Assembly: GCA_025677835.1 (NCBI GenBank)
Contig: JAIXMR010000011.1
Span: forward strand, 1-64,000
Length of the DNA stretch: 64,000 nt
Reading direction: 5' to 3'
Source of the DNA: Sporodiniella umbellata
Taxonomy: Eukaryota; Mucoromycota; Mucoromycetes; Mucorales; Rhizopodaceae
Shown here: piece by piece, positions 34,425 through 45,707 of the stretch
Position numbering within the stretch: the first letter of the stretch is position 1
How the letters are laid out: every line of letters begins with the position of its first letter
Notes under the pieces: model-generated
What the model was told of the DNA's origin: nothing
Seen by the model: only the letters and a program-made list of their open reading frames with translations
Databases searched by the model: none
Program-made: the position numbers and the translations under genes

Positions 34425-35690
34425 ATGAACATCAGCGAGCTATTGCTACCTAACTCTCAAGCCAGTGAGCCAATTCAAGACAGCGAACTTACGTTACTCT
34501 GGGAAAAGCGGTTGCTGGAAGCAGGCTATGAATCAAGACCGTGCAACGAGCGAAATACACTGACGGACAGTGTGCTGAGATCGCTCAAGCCCAAGGATTT
34601 TGTGAAAAAAGAGGTGCCGATTCATATCAAGGTGATTGGCAGACATCTGAATGGGTCTTTCCGATGCCATATTGGAACAAGCAAAGCATCACGGCCGATA
34701 CAATCGGTCGAGCTAGACGAGCAGATGCGGCTGTTGGCTGTGTTCTTTCGTACAGAGAACGCAAAGAGTCCGTTGGTGTCTTCAGAATTCATCTTTTTCC
34801 CTACCTGGTTACTTCACCTATTCCGGTATACACAGCACGAAAGCACACCTGGAAGAACCGACGTTCGATTTCTGGAAGATGCTAACCTGGCCAAGGAAGA
34901 TCACATCTATCGCCTTAATCATGTTCTTAACTCACTTTTCCGCTTTAACCTCCGTGACTTTGATACGACCCGGTTAAACAATGTGATCCAGCTTGCCAAC
35001 TTTATGTTTGATCACGCCGGCCTAGCAAGTCCTGGTGTGTTGCCACGTCCCGTGTTTCCTTCCGACCGACTGCAATTCCCTGCACTACCTCGTCAACCCG
35101 AGATTTATCCCTCCCTGATTCTCTTACTGCACAGCGCTCGTCCGGCGAAATCAAAGCCCATGTGTCTCAACTGCAACACCAAGTTTGCTTCCCGTCGTCG
35201 TCTCTGTGTGGCTTGTTACCGCTACCAACTCAAACACAATGAAGCCAGGCCGCTCCGACTTATCGTAGCCAATCGTCCTGGCCCCAGAATGCTACACGAG
35301 GACGCTTTGGCTTTCAAAGAGCTCAAGCGATCGATGGCCACCCACAAATACTGCGCCAACTGTGGAGTGCAAGAAACCCATCAATGGTATCGTAACCTTT
35401 GCGGTCATGGCCACTGGTGCGAAACCTGTAAGAGTTACTACTTGCGTCATAACAGAATACGTCCCGCAGAGCTTTTTATCAAGGCCGCCAAACGCAAGGT
35501 GGATGTCAGGTCTCTTGTAAGCTGGTCGGATTGGTCTTGGGATCCATCTCATCCTATTCACAGTCCATCCAATAGCAGCCTCTCCTCTTCTTCACCTTAC
35601 TCTCAGCCCATAACGCCACCTTCTGAATATGCAACTACCACTGATTCTATTTACAGAAGAAGATCTTCCGCATTTTATTTCTGCAACTAA
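34425..35690 (+). CDS. GATA-type zinc-finger transcription factor-like protein
   Basis: Single coding exon of 421 residues from ATG 34425. The open frame extends upstream to 34383 without an ATG, and a possible 5'-UTR acceptor (ATATAG) lies just before the start. The strongest feature is a C-x2-C-x18-C-x2-C finger (CANC...CETC) followed by KSYYLRHNRIRP, the basic tail of GATA fingers. About 60 residues earlier a shortened relative occurs: CLNC, ten residues, CVAC, then YRYQLKHNEARP. The N-terminal 240 residues contain no known domain. A Ser/Pro-rich tail closes the protein. GATA factors in fungi regulate nitrogen, iron or light responses; the target here cannot be told. Base composition is clearly GC-richer than in neighbours such as Vps15. 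It is divergent from the TOG gene. Confidence 0.75.
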   Translation: MNISELLLPNSQASEPIQDSELTLLWEKRLLEAGYESRPCNERNTLTDSVLRSLKPKDFVKKEVPIHIKVIGRHLNGSFRCHIGTSKASRPIQSVELDEQMRLLAVFFRTENAKSPLVSSEFIFFPTWLLHLFRYTQHESTPGRTDVRFLEDANLAKEDHIYRLNHVLNSLFRFNLRDFDTTRLNNVIQLANFMFDHAGLASPGVLPRPVFPSDRLQFPALPRQPEIYPSLILLLHSARPAKSKPMCLNCNTKFASRRRLCVACYRYQLKHNEARPLRLIVANRPGPRMLHEDALAFKELKRSMATHKYCANCGVQETHQWYRNLCGHGHWCETCKSYYLRHNRIRPAELFIKAAKRKVDVRSLVSWSDWSWDPSHPIHSPSNSSLSSSSPYSQPITPPSEYATTTDSIYRRRSSAFYFCN

Positions 35691-36199
35691 AAAAGAAAAA
35701 AAAAAGTTCGATAACACCAAAAAAAAAAAAAAAAAAAAATATAAGCAAAACATATATACTATCTATTCAGTCACAACAGAATGACAACATCGTTTCTACC
35801 CTTTTTCTTTGATCCAATTGCATGCTATTCTCATCCATCTACCTCTCTGTATGTACATACATTGAAGTGTATTTCATTTATGCTTTTATTATTATTTAAT
35901 ATGATCTTATGTTTATGCTTTCTGTTACTATTCTTATTATTATTATTATTATTAAAAAAAATCGAATGAAACCCAATCAAAAACATTGCTTTGATAGACT
36001 ATTTAATAGAACAAAAACCTTGAATGAATATTAGCATTTCAAGGGACATAACTGACAGGGGGTGAAGACAAAGAAAAGGGTTCAGGGGGGGGAGGTTCAG
36101 GGGGGGGGGGTTCACAGCGATAGAATTCACTTTTTATGGTCATATCATTGTGCATACTTCCTCTCTAAGTTCCCCTTACGATTTGAATACTTGATCATT
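35691..36199. other. Spacer with TTA and G-run repeats
   Basis: Holds the 3' UTR of the GATA-like gene and the promoter of the Cys-rich paralogue. A TTA trinucleotide run lies at about 35928-35955. G-rich repeats at 36079-36115 are listed separately. Confidence 0.5.
36079..36115 (+). repeat. Tandem TTCA-G(n) repeat
   Basis: The block GTTCA plus a run of eight to twelve G occurs twice, then a third GTTCA. Two long G runs so close could form a G-quadruplex or an indel hotspot. It lies about 150 bp upstream of the Cys-rich gene start. Confidence 0.8.
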
Positions 36200-36207
36200 T
36201 ATAAATA
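36200..36207 (+). promoter_or_regulatory. TATA box of Cys-rich paralogue 2
   Basis: TATAAATA, the same octamer as in front of the paralogue at 25272, lies 54 bp upstream of the ATG at 36261. A T run and CTCTCTAAAG lie between box and start. Confidence 0.5.
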
Positions 36208-36260
36208 CTCTCTATTCTTTCGCATGTTTTTTTTTTTTTCTTGTATCGATCTCTCTAAAG

Positions 36261-36855
36261 ATGAAGTACGCTGTTTTCTTTACTATTGTGGCTGCCTTGA
36301 TGGCCTCTTGTCAAGCTGCTTGTAGTTGTACTGCAGAACAAGCGGAATGTTTAAAAAGCTGTGGTAAGTAGACGGACATAAACCGTATCCGTTGACTGAT
36401 CCTTCCTTCAAAGTCCTGACGGCCAATCAATGTGTGGTTCGGTGCCAGGAAAATAAGGCTGGCGAGCAGTGTGAACAGAACTGTTTGACTGAGAATTGGT
36501 AATCCTCTTTTGTCTCATCCTGCTTCTTATTTTCTTTCTGTGATAGGCCTTCGATGAGTGTAGGTTTTGAAAAGGCAACGCAAGGGATGGCTATCGCTAC
36601 CTCAGGTACCATGGCCACCGCCACTCTTTCAAAACTACCAAGCTCAGCATCAAGTAAGGGACGCATCCATCTTTCTCTGCTAACCTTTGTTTCATAGCCT
36701 CTCTAAGCGCTACGAGTTCTGTACCTAGGCCTTCGACCGGTGCCTCTCCTACTGCCCGACCCACAGGCAGTGACGGCAACACAAGCCATGCAGAGACAGA
36801 CAAGACCAACTGGGCTCTGTTCCTCATGACTCTGGCCGCTTTTTCCTTCTTCTAG
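36261..36855 (+). CDS. Secreted eight-Cys, Ser/Thr-rich, GPI-type surface protein (paralogue 2)
   Basis: Four exons, 36261-36363, 36414-36498, 36547-36653 and 36698-36855; introns are 50, 48 and 44 nt, phases fit, 150 residues. The signal peptide is MKYAVFFTIVAALMASCQA. The mature N-terminus is CSCTAEQAECLKSC, then CVVRCQENKAGEQCEQNC: C-x-C-x7-C-x3-C, C-x3-C-x8-C-x3-C, closing with ENW. This is the Cys order of the protein at 24614-25272, and the first intron follows the fourth Cys in the same phase in both genes, so they are paralogues. A Ser/Thr/Pro stalk and a hydrophobic tail (WALFLMTLAAFSFF) suggest GPI anchoring. Function is unknown; a cell-wall or adhesion role is an inference. Confidence 0.85.
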
Positions 36856-37309
36856 AACCCCCCCCCTTTATCGTTTTCATTCCGCATTTTCATTGTCAAT
36901 AAAAAAGACCCTTCAAAAGAGATTTAAGACTCCACTAGAACCGACTTTAAAAATCAGGACATGTTTTTTTTTTTTAAAAGGGAGAAGGAAGCCTTACTAG
37001 CGTAAAACATGAACAAAAAGGTTCATTTGGAAGATCAACTACTGGATTTCCTTTTTAAAGCAATCTCGGAGAGTATGCTTTCCCTAAAAAGCAATTTTGA
37101 TTTTTTTAGCAAAAGAAAAATTTTTTTTTGTCTTTTTTACTTTCACATGTCAATGATGGAATTCAGCGTTTGTCATTGGAAGGTTTGATTTTAACTCTCT
37201 GCTTGTAATTTGTGTTACCTTTTTTTTTTAATTTTTTAATTTTTTCTTTTATATTATTTCTTTTTTCTAATAGAAAAAAGAATAAAAAAAAAATTTTCTT
37301 TGAAAAACG
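36856..37309. other. Spacer upstream of the bZIP gene
   Basis: Pyrimidine-rich promoter/5'-UTR sequence with many T runs and a T-run/A-run junction at about 36963-36979. No gene seen. Confidence 0.5.
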
Positions 37310-38338
37310 ATGGAATCTGTCAACGAGAACGAACAAGCTTTTGAAGAGTTTATGAGAGGCAAGTATAGCTGGGACGATGAATCTTCCAGTCCGTCTTTAG
37401 ATGACTTATCAGACACACCGGCCAAGAAGATCAAAAAGAGGCCAGGACGCAAACCCAATCCAGCATCGCCTACACTTCGCAAAGCACAGAACCGAGCAGC
37501 GCAAAGAGCTTTCCGCGAGCGTAAAGAACGACACCTTCATGAATTGGAAGAGACGATCAAACAGCTCCGAGAACAGCGCAATACGATGGCAGCCGAACTT
37601 AAACAGGCGCAGGCCAAGATGAACGGTTACCGCGTGGAAAACTGGTATTTGAAAGGAGTGGTGTTAACACTTCAGTTTGTTTGCCTTCACCACCAGGTGC
37701 CTATCCCGGCACACGCACCTTACCTGTCAGAAGAAGCCTTGGATGACATGGCCAAGGTACAGCCAGATGGGATTGAATCCTACGTCAACACGTATACCAA
37801 AAACAACGCCGATCTAAAGCCCACCATGGCAGCCCATTTTGCCTCGATGGCGCCCGACCCAAAAAAACAAGAAGAGGAGGAACACACAGGCGTCATGTCA
37901 CACGCCATCCAGCGTATTCGACGCCAAATGCACGATAGGGGCAAAGTCGCACCCCGACTCCAACCCACCTTATTACAACTTGCCATACCCCACGACGCAC
38001 GTATCGACCTGATCCCCACCCCGCACATGAGAGATCGAATGATCCTCTTTCGAGACATTATGGATTACGACCGCTGCTTTTCTCTTCTTACACATGGCGC
38101 CAACTACCGTGGAGGGGATCCGACCGTGAGCGCCAGTTGGGAAGTGCCTGATCAGTTCCTGGACGAATTCTGGTTTCTGGCTACAAACTATATCTTTCTC
38201 GGTAAAAAGAAACACGTCAACGATTTCTTTTGGCCAGATCCTCTCTTCAACACACAACAAAATCTACCTTTAGACATGAACCAGTTCCCATTTGACCCTT
38301 CTAACCCTATCTTAAGAACTCAAGAACCATGGCTTTAA
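37310..38338 (+). CDS. bZIP transcription factor, Pap1/Yap (AP-1-like) type
   Basis: Intronless, 342 residues. After an acidic N-terminus and a basic linker (KKIKKRPGRKPNPAS) comes the bZIP: basic region RKAQNRAAQRAFRERKERHL, with the Asn-x2-Ala-Ala-Gln-x2-Phe-Arg pattern of fungal Pap1/Yap proteins, then a leucine zipper (HELEETIKQLREQRNTM and on). The part after residue ~120 is unlike classic Yap1: I see no Cys-rich redox domain, only one or two Cys around residues 117-118 and 247. A redox-sensor role is therefore not supported. Mucoralean genomes carry several such factors. Coding DNA is GC-rich compared with its flanks. A C11 run and T7GA repeats follow the stop. Confidence 0.9.
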   Translation: MESVNENEQAFEEFMRGKYSWDDESSSPSLDDLSDTPAKKIKKRPGRKPNPASPTLRKAQNRAAQRAFRERKERHLHELEETIKQLREQRNTMAAELKQAQAKMNGYRVENWYLKGVVLTLQFVCLHHQVPIPAHAPYLSEEALDDMAKVQPDGIESYVNTYTKNNADLKPTMAAHFASMAPDPKKQEEEEHTGVMSHAIQRIRRQMHDRGKVAPRLQPTLLQLAIPHDARIDLIPTPHMRDRMILFRDIMDYDRCFSLLTHGANYRGGDPTVSASWEVPDQFLDEFWFLATNYIFLGKKKHVNDFFWPDPLFNTQQNLPLDMNQFPFDPSNPILRTQEPWL

Positions 38339-38339
38339 A

Positions 38340-38395
38340 CCCCCCCCCCCTTTTTGATTTTTTTGATTTTTTTGATTTTTTTGATTTTTTTTTTC
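38340..38395 (+). repeat. C11 run and T7GA tandem repeat after the bZIP stop
   Basis: C11 (38340-38350) is followed by TTTTTGA, three 9-bp units of T7GA and a T run. It begins one base after the stop codon and so lies in the 3' UTR. Such a tract should be length-variable. Confidence 0.85.
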
Positions 38396-38700
38396 AATTC
38401 CAATGTAAATACAAACACCCCTCCAAAAAAAAAAAAAAAAAAAAAAAACAAAGTTTTCTGTAACCCAAAAAATGTAGTGTACATTTGGGTCCCTTTCTCT
38501 ACAAGTGCGTAGGACAAGCCTTGGTCAAGTTGCCCCCCCCCTTGAATCAAATCAAGGAACTTGACTAAATTCATGCGGAAGTTGAACTTTTCATCTATTT
38601 TCTCTCTCTTTTTTTTTTTTTTTTTTTTTTCTTTTGATTCATTGCATCTAAAAGAGATCTTTTTTTTTTTTTCTTTCGAGATTAAAACAGCCTCTATTGA

Positions 38701-39043
38701 ATGTCAAACGCGCTTTTGTTAAGGTTGTTCACTTCAGAATTCTTTAATGCTTGGATCGCTATTTCCTATTTATTTCGCTATTCAGATAATGTGGGTATCC
38801 AACACTATCTATGTGCAGAACTCAAGAAGTTTCCAGTATCTGAAGTCGAGTTCTTTCTACCCCAACTGATGTAAAAGTCTTTTTTTAGTTATTGACCCAG
38901 ATATAGATGTATTTTTTAGGCATCTGATGATAACACAGCCTTTAGAGTCGGTAGCGCTTGAATGTTTGATGATGGATGTATGTGAACAATCCACGCATAC
39001 GGCTATTATGGTATAACTCGGCTAAAGTAAACCATGCCAAACT

Positions 39044-39074
<31 letters not shown>

Positions 39075-40367
39075 TCTGTATAGTCCCTATGGTATCTTCA
39101 AGCCTATCTTTCTGATCTTTCGGCAAGGCCCAAAGACGCTTCTTTTGAGCTTTGCAAACGCGTGCTGAACAAATGTCAAGGGATTGTTTTCTCAGACATA
39201 GCCACCGTCCGTTATTCACCCAATGGAAAGGTCAAAGAGAACGTTCTGCCGACCTTGATCGGTCTGGGCGCCATGTTGGCAGGTATCGGCCAGCCCTTGT
39301 TGACACGTCAGGTGGGGCCGATTGCTATCGCCCAAGGACGGCGTCATCACCCCACTGTGCTCAGCCAGGAAGCTTTGGCACGAAGAAACACCACCGATCG
39401 TTCTGCCACACGTCCAAGTTTGGCGGATCGACCCAAACGACCCACCCTGGACCTGGCTCAATACCAGCCCCATTCTCAACCTAAGCTCAAAACGGTTCAT
39501 TCAGACCACACGCGAGGACTTGTCAAGTATCTGCGCACCAAACGAAAACCAGAGCCTCCACTCGACTCGCATTGGCAGCTCTTGGGCCAATCCTCAGTCC
39601 CTGCAGATCGACCGATAGAACCAGATACGGCTTCAGTCCACAGCCTAGAAGCACCCAATCCCCATCGTACGCTCTTGAAATCAAACTACTTTCGATCCCA
39701 AATCCAATTCGTTCTCACTTTGGTAGACATTGCCGCACGACTGGTGATTGTGCCTAAAGAAGCCAGGATGAGCGCTTTGCACGCTGAGCTTACCTTACTC
39801 AACCACAATCTACCTGCTGACATCTGTTTACCTCTCTGGTGTTCTGGGAAACAACAGCAGCATCACCAATTGGTGAGAATCTGTCCTTCCGATGCTGTTG
39901 TTCTCAATTCAGCTGAAAGGGTAAATCAGGGCCCATCTGTCTCTATTGCTCACTCTCTCTCTTTTTTTTTTTTTTTTTCCTTTAAAAAAAAAAAAAGGCG
40001 CCCTATCTTCTCATGCTAGAAGTGCTAGAGGAGGACGATCGATTGGAAGAAGAAGAACTACCACCTTTACCTCGGCCCACCTTGACACCTTCCACACCTT
40101 GTCGGAACCCTAAACACACGGACGATTATGCCGATCGTATGCGTACAGCCGCTGTCATGTTGACCCAGTTACAAGGGGGGATTTATTCTCAAGCAACAGA
40201 AACCATCCGTCAAAAGATCATTCAAGAAATGAACCTATTGGAAGAACAGCGATTGGAAAAAATGAAAACCAAAGGTGTGGATCATATTGAACCCATACCT
40301 TCCCTATTGGAAGATGAGCAACATATTGCTTGGGTGGTCAACAAAGAAGACCCAAGCGGTAAATAAC

Positions 40368-40406
<39 letters not shown>

Positions 40407-41527
40407 AGGCTCTCTTTTCATACATCCACTGACGCCATGTCATTCAAAGCCGCTATCTTGTCTGAACATTGGGAAACGAAAAAAGAACGTTTGAGAGCAG
40501 CTTCTCCTTATGGTCATTTACGCAACTGGCAATTAGTGTCTGTGATTGTCAAGCATGGATCTGATTTACGACAAGAACAGTTTGCTGTTCAATTGATACG
40601 TGAAATGCAAAGAATTTGGAAAGATACTCAGGTCGATGTCTGGGTGAAATAGTAAGTTTTGGGCTGAGTGACGGGATAGACTGACCTCCCCCTCTTTAGT
40701 TTCCGGGTCATGGTCACCTCGGATAGTTCTGGCTTGATTGAAACCTTAAAGAACACGGTATCCATTCATTCTATAAAGAAAGAAGCTTACACCAGAGGTT
40801 GGAATAGAGAAGGTACTCTGTTTACTTTATACAATTACTTTGAAAAGGTAAAGACAAAAAAAAAAAAAAAAACCCCCTCCTCCTCAGCCGCTCAATAGTT
40901 TTGTTTAGACATGGGGACCTCCTGATTCAAATGAGTTTATAAAGGCGCAGGACGCGTTTATGAGGAGTTTAGCTGGCTATTCTATCGTCTGCTATATACT
41001 ACAGATCAAGGATAGACATAATGGAAATCTGCTAATGGATCACTCTGGCCACTTGATTCGTAACTATCGTCATCTCTTTTCTATTCTATCTGACTCATGT
41101 TTTTCTTTACCTATCAATTCCCCCCCAAAAAAAAAAAAAAAAAAAGATATCGATTTTGGATTTATGCTTTCCAATTCTCCTGGATCTGTTGGGTTTGAGA
41201 TGGCACCCTTTAAACTTCCTCAAGACTATGTTGATATTCTCGGTGGTGTTCACAGTGAAAAATTTGCTGAATACAAAGCATTGATGAAAGCTGCCTTTTT
41301 GGCCATTCGTAAACATAGTGAAAATATTTTGCTATTGACTGAAATGATGAGCAAAGATTCTCGATTGCCTTGCTTTCAATATGGAGAACTCACTGTATCT
41401 CACTTACGTGATAGGTTTCAACTTCAACTAACTGAGCCTCAAGCAGAAGAGTGGGTAGATAAACTCATCATGAGTAGTTACTGTAACGTCTTTACCAGAC
41501 TTTATGATACCTTTCAATATTATTCTC

Positions 41528-41565
<38 letters not shown>

Positions 41566-41594
41566 TCAATACTCTTTTATAGGGAATCCTTTAA
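38701..41594 (+). CDS. PIK1: Phosphatidylinositol 4-kinase, Pik1/PI4K-beta type
   Basis: Nine exons: 38701-38870, 38920-39010, 39084-39920, 39998-40358, 40450-40651, 40700-40847, 40909-41059, 41147-41529 and 41583-41594; phases fit, 784 residues. The N-terminus has the lipid-kinase helical part (SEFFNAWIAISYLFRYSDNV). A long variable linker follows. The kinase domain starts near RAPYLLMLEVLEED and has DLRQEQFAVQLI, SLAGYSIVCYILQIKDRHNG with the catalytic DRHN, and HIDFGFMLSNSPGSVGFE with the DFG-equivalent. These match Pik1/PI4KB rather than Stt4. Pik1 makes PI4P at the Golgi for secretion and, in yeast, works with frequenin. Introns carry A runs of 31 and 37. The last exon encodes only GIL and the stop, as the family end SQGIL requires. 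Confidence 0.95.
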
Positions 41595-41841
41595 CCCCCC
41601 TCTCTCTCTCTCTGATACAACTGTAGATTTTCGAACCTTACTCTTTGCTTAATATCACCTATTTGACTCATCCCTTTTATATGTCATGACTTTTTGCTAA
41701 TAATTACATCAACAACAATACTAATATGCTTAATCAATAAATCAATAGATACATATAAAAACGTGTTGGCTTTGTTATTTATAAATGATAAAATTAGTAT
41801 GTAATTTACAAAGTATACGATAGAAAAGAGGTTTATACATA

Positions 41842-44347
41842 TCAGTGGGATGCTTCTGTCATATAATTACCAGGCACAAGACCTTTTTTTCCGGCTTCAG
41901 GACCAGAAAGACGTTCTGCCTGCCACCAGCCATCCATCTGTTTAAAGATGATACCCAAAGGTTCATTTTGGTTGACTGACATTTCGCCCTTGACCTAAAG
42001 AAAGACATTTATAACTATCTAGGTACATTCAAATTCAGAAAACTTACTGTGGCTTCAAATGGCCATTGGGATTTTGCATAGGCGACATACTTTATATCCT
42101 GTAGGCTCTTTTTAGGCTCTGTGGTATCTTGCTCTTCTTGAATAGGTTGCTTTAATTGTTGCTTCTTTTTTTCTTTCTTGTTGCCAAAGAAATGAGAAAA
42201 CCTGTTTCCTTTCACTGGTTTTGTCTTGGACTCTTTTTTGGTATCTTGTTCTGGCTGAGTAGTCAAAGGAGCGCTACGGATGGAGGGAGGGAATGTGGCA
42301 AATGCACGTTCGTTTGGGTGGTCGTAGGACGTGGTACGAATGCTGTTCTGTGGTATCTCTTGTTTGCTTTGAGGTCGATCGATATGAACGGGCGACATTT
42401 GAGACTGACGTCGTGCGTCTTCTATTACTTGGTGTGCAGTTTTCTGTATTCCTGGTCCGTTAGGAATCTCGATCGTTAAAGGAACAGCGGGTTTGTGTGC
42501 CTTGGGAACATGTACATGCTCCGGATCGACACGTATCGGATCCGTATGTGATTTACGAAGTGAAGAAATAACCCACTTCTCATCTTTGGGCGGTGCTCTT
42601 AATATCTTTGCGTCTTCCTCTTCCTCTTCTTCTGGAGGAGAGTCGGGCATAGGTGGCGAAGGAAATGCGGTGGATCGAAATTCTTCGACGTCAAGTTTTG
42701 TATTGGGTTGATAAGTCGAATGCTCATGATCAAGTATCTTTGAACTATGTACTCCCTGGCTTTTCTTTTGGGGCTCTTTTAGACCTAAAAGGGACAAGCT
42801 ATAGTCATCAGACAACGAAAGCGGCCGGTTGCTGTCGGTAATAATAGGCGGTAGAGACTGTATAGATTCATGAGCTGACTGATGATTGGTAGGGCTAAAG
42901 GGGGAAAATTCATCATAACGAGGCGTTTGTATTCTTTCTAACTGCTTAAGTTGACGATCAACCGATTTTAGCTCTTCGTCTGGGTTTGTTAGTACAGTAA
43001 CGCTTTGTGGTAAATAATCCTCTGAAACAGGTGATGTACTGTCTTTACTTGCAGGCGGCGTATAAAATGTTTCGTACGGAACATGTTCTAATAAACTTTT
43101 AATATTTACAGTGACACTACAGTCAGTCACTTACTTGTCGTTTTTAGGCCGGTGCCTTGAGATCGCACAAAAGATGTAATGTCTTTTTCTATATCAGTAG
43201 TCTCTAAAGCTGTCCGTATCCTATCGCAGCTCTTTTTTTTTTTTTAATTGTTTAGTAAAAACAAACAAAACAGTGGATCCCTACCTCTTCGTCTACGTTT
43301 AATGCAGTTGCCATCATATTTGAGAATCTAATATACCGCTGATTTAGCTTTTTTTTTTTTTTCTTTTTTTATACAACTTACGACCAAAGAGTATTCCTTA
43401 TATAAGCCATCCTATTGATTTCCATCTGTTGATATGCATCTGTGGCTTGTCTCCATTCTTGTGCCCATCTGTCGTTGATATCGTTATAGTTATCGACAGC
43501 CCTTTTATAAACCTGCTCTGCTACAACTGCTTTCTGTCTCTGTATTTCAAATTCTTTTCTTGTCTATTAAAAAAAGGTAAATTTTTATGCATATACATAT
43601 TATTATCCTACCTCAGACGTCAGATTTTTTTCTAGTTGTACCAAGGTATTACATTCATTCGAATAGGCTTCTTTTGTCTAAACAGAAAGATATCAGCCTA
43701 TTTTTCTTTTTTTTTTTTCTTTTTTACTCTTAACATTTCACTTTGGTTTAAAAGTTTAAGCTGCCTTAGGTTCTCTATTTGTACATGTTGCTATAAATAC
43801 AAAGAGAAAAAGTCATATTACTACATACATACATACTCACTTAGTAGCTATTCTATACCTTTTTACGAGTATCTTTTTGTTCCTGGAGAAATCCGTTTAG
43901 CGGTAGTTCAAGGTGGTCTTTGAGCTGTTGAGCCAAATCAATATGGGCATGGGCAGTGGCTTCCAGAGTAGACGGAATGCATGAAAGGGTATCTGAAAAG
44001 CTACCATATTCTTTTTTTCCAATTTGAGAACTGGCCGCTAACGCTAAAAGCTTTTGTCCATACTCTTGTTCAATGGCAGCCCTAATGACTCGTTTTTGAC
44101 ATGAGCTTTCCGAGAAAAAAAAAAAAAAAAAAAGGGTGAGGGTTACCTTGATTGGTAGAGCTGTTTTACTTCTTCTGTTGTAGCTTTTGATCGTTTCAGT
44201 TTGTCGCTTAAAATATCTACGCCTTTGAATTGATCATCCTTTATTGTAATAAGTAAGATATTGGATAGTTATCATTGTATTCATTTATACCCAAAAAGCC
44301 TCAGAAAAGCTTAAGCCTTGTGATATTTGTAGGGGTAAAGTACTCAT
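41842..44347 (-). CDS. F-BAR and SH3 domain membrane-bending protein
   Basis: Multi-exon minus-strand gene from ATG 44347 to TGA 41842, around 700 residues. The N-terminus is an F-BAR (FCH) domain: SFSEAFW, spliced to DDQFKGVDILSDKLKRSKAT, then RAAIEQEYGQKLLALA and long helices cut by several short introns (44.2-43.2 kb). A disordered middle of about 300 residues is rich in Ser/Pro and acidic patches (SPPEEEEEEDAKILR). The last two exons form an SH3 domain: KSQWPFEATVKGEMSVNQNE, WWQAE and GLVPGNYM. The plan fits Cdc15/Imp2/Hof1-type cytokinesis proteins or Bzz1/syndapin-type endocytic ones; one C-terminal SH3 favours the former. It converges with PIK1, stop to stop in 247 bp. Confidence 0.88.
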
Positions 44348-45707
44348 ATGAGTTTGGTTTTAATTTTTTTTTTTTTGGAGTGAGTTAAATAACGTAAAAA
44401 AAGAAAAAAGAAAAAAAGAAAAAAAAGAAAAGAGTAGATAAAGAGAGACTTGATTTGATCTTAAAAAAACTGTTTCACCAAAAAAAAAAAAAAAAAAAGT
44501 TAAAAATAACACGTTTACTTTTTCTTGACTATTTTTGTAGAACAATCCATATAAAATTGTCAGCCAAATAAAACTTTTTAGCCAGAATAACAACACAAAC
44601 GGTATACACGCATGCGCATCAGTATAGGGCTCAGATAAAGTTTCGTTCTTTCTTTGCATACATAAAAACTGGATAGCACAGTGAGCCGTAGCTTGATTTA
44701 TGTAAGCAGTAATGCGCAGTTGAAAAAAAAAGAGAAAATCTTTGTAGTGCTGGTCACACCTAGCTTTTTAAAATAAGAGCGATGAAGTCATTCTTTCTAC
44801 ATAACTTTCCTTAAGAATAAACAAAAGATGGTACCCAAAAAAAAAATCAACAATACACGTCTTGCCTCATACTTTTAGTGGAGTGCTTATTCTATAAATA
44901 AATTCGCGACACGCTTTTGTCATCTTGGTTAGGATCAGATTATGTCAGACTTGTAGTGAGCGTTATTTATCGCTTTGGGTGCAGTACTTTCTTTTTCTGC
45001 TAAAACTTTCGATCAAGGTTTAAATTCATTTTTTTCTGTTTACTTCTTTATTTTTTTACTTCAAAAGAGAAAAGGGGGCAGACACGCACGATATCTGAAT
45101 TGGAGAGTTGCCAAGGATTTGTTTCACTGAGCTTGTTTTGTTAGAAGCTCAACCCTTTTTCTTTCTCACTGCTTTTACTATATTTAGTATCCAGGGCTCA
45201 CTCTGTAAATGTCCACTTACGACGTAACACGATTGATTCTAAGTTTTCTCTTGTGTGGCGTGGTCAGATCAGCATGACAAAAACTACGGCGTTTTAATAC
45301 AGTTTCTAAAATTGGAAAGAACACTGGCTTGTGAGAAGTGACTGATAATCAAACAATAGTCCAGACTCTTGGAGAGGTGTAAACTCAAAATTACCTTGTC
45401 TCCCCTCAAATGACGCGTGAATACAAGAGCCCTATCCTAACCAAGTCTTTTTGATTTACGTTTGTAAAAAGTGTTGTTTTGTATAGCCAGGAGAAATGGA
45501 ATACCAGTTGCTGAATAAAGTAAAGATTACAAGTATTCCACACCAGGTCGTTGCCTTCGTAGTCAGTACTTTCTTTTCAAGTCTGCATTCAAAGCGCATG
45601 AGATCAAAAAGGAAAGCGGTTGGTAAAAAAAAGATCACTTGTCCACACAAATCGATATTTGAAAATCAATGTGCAGAATCTTTCATTTCCACAACCGTTG
45701 CAGATGT
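44348..45707. other. Intergenic, no gene seen
   Basis: Promoter region of the F-BAR gene and 3' flank of the F-box gene. A purine-only A/G tract of about 45 bp starts near 44394. No coding or RNA gene could be supported. Confidence 0.5.

Noticed and set aside
37310..38338. Redox-sensing Yap1 orthologue
   Set aside because: The bZIP matches, but the C-terminal Cys-rich domain that senses oxidants is absent.
40409..40449. Use of the first AG (40408) as PIK1 exon 5 acceptor
   Set aside because: It gives the wrong phase; the acceptor before 40450 yields the conserved DPSAAILSEHWE context.
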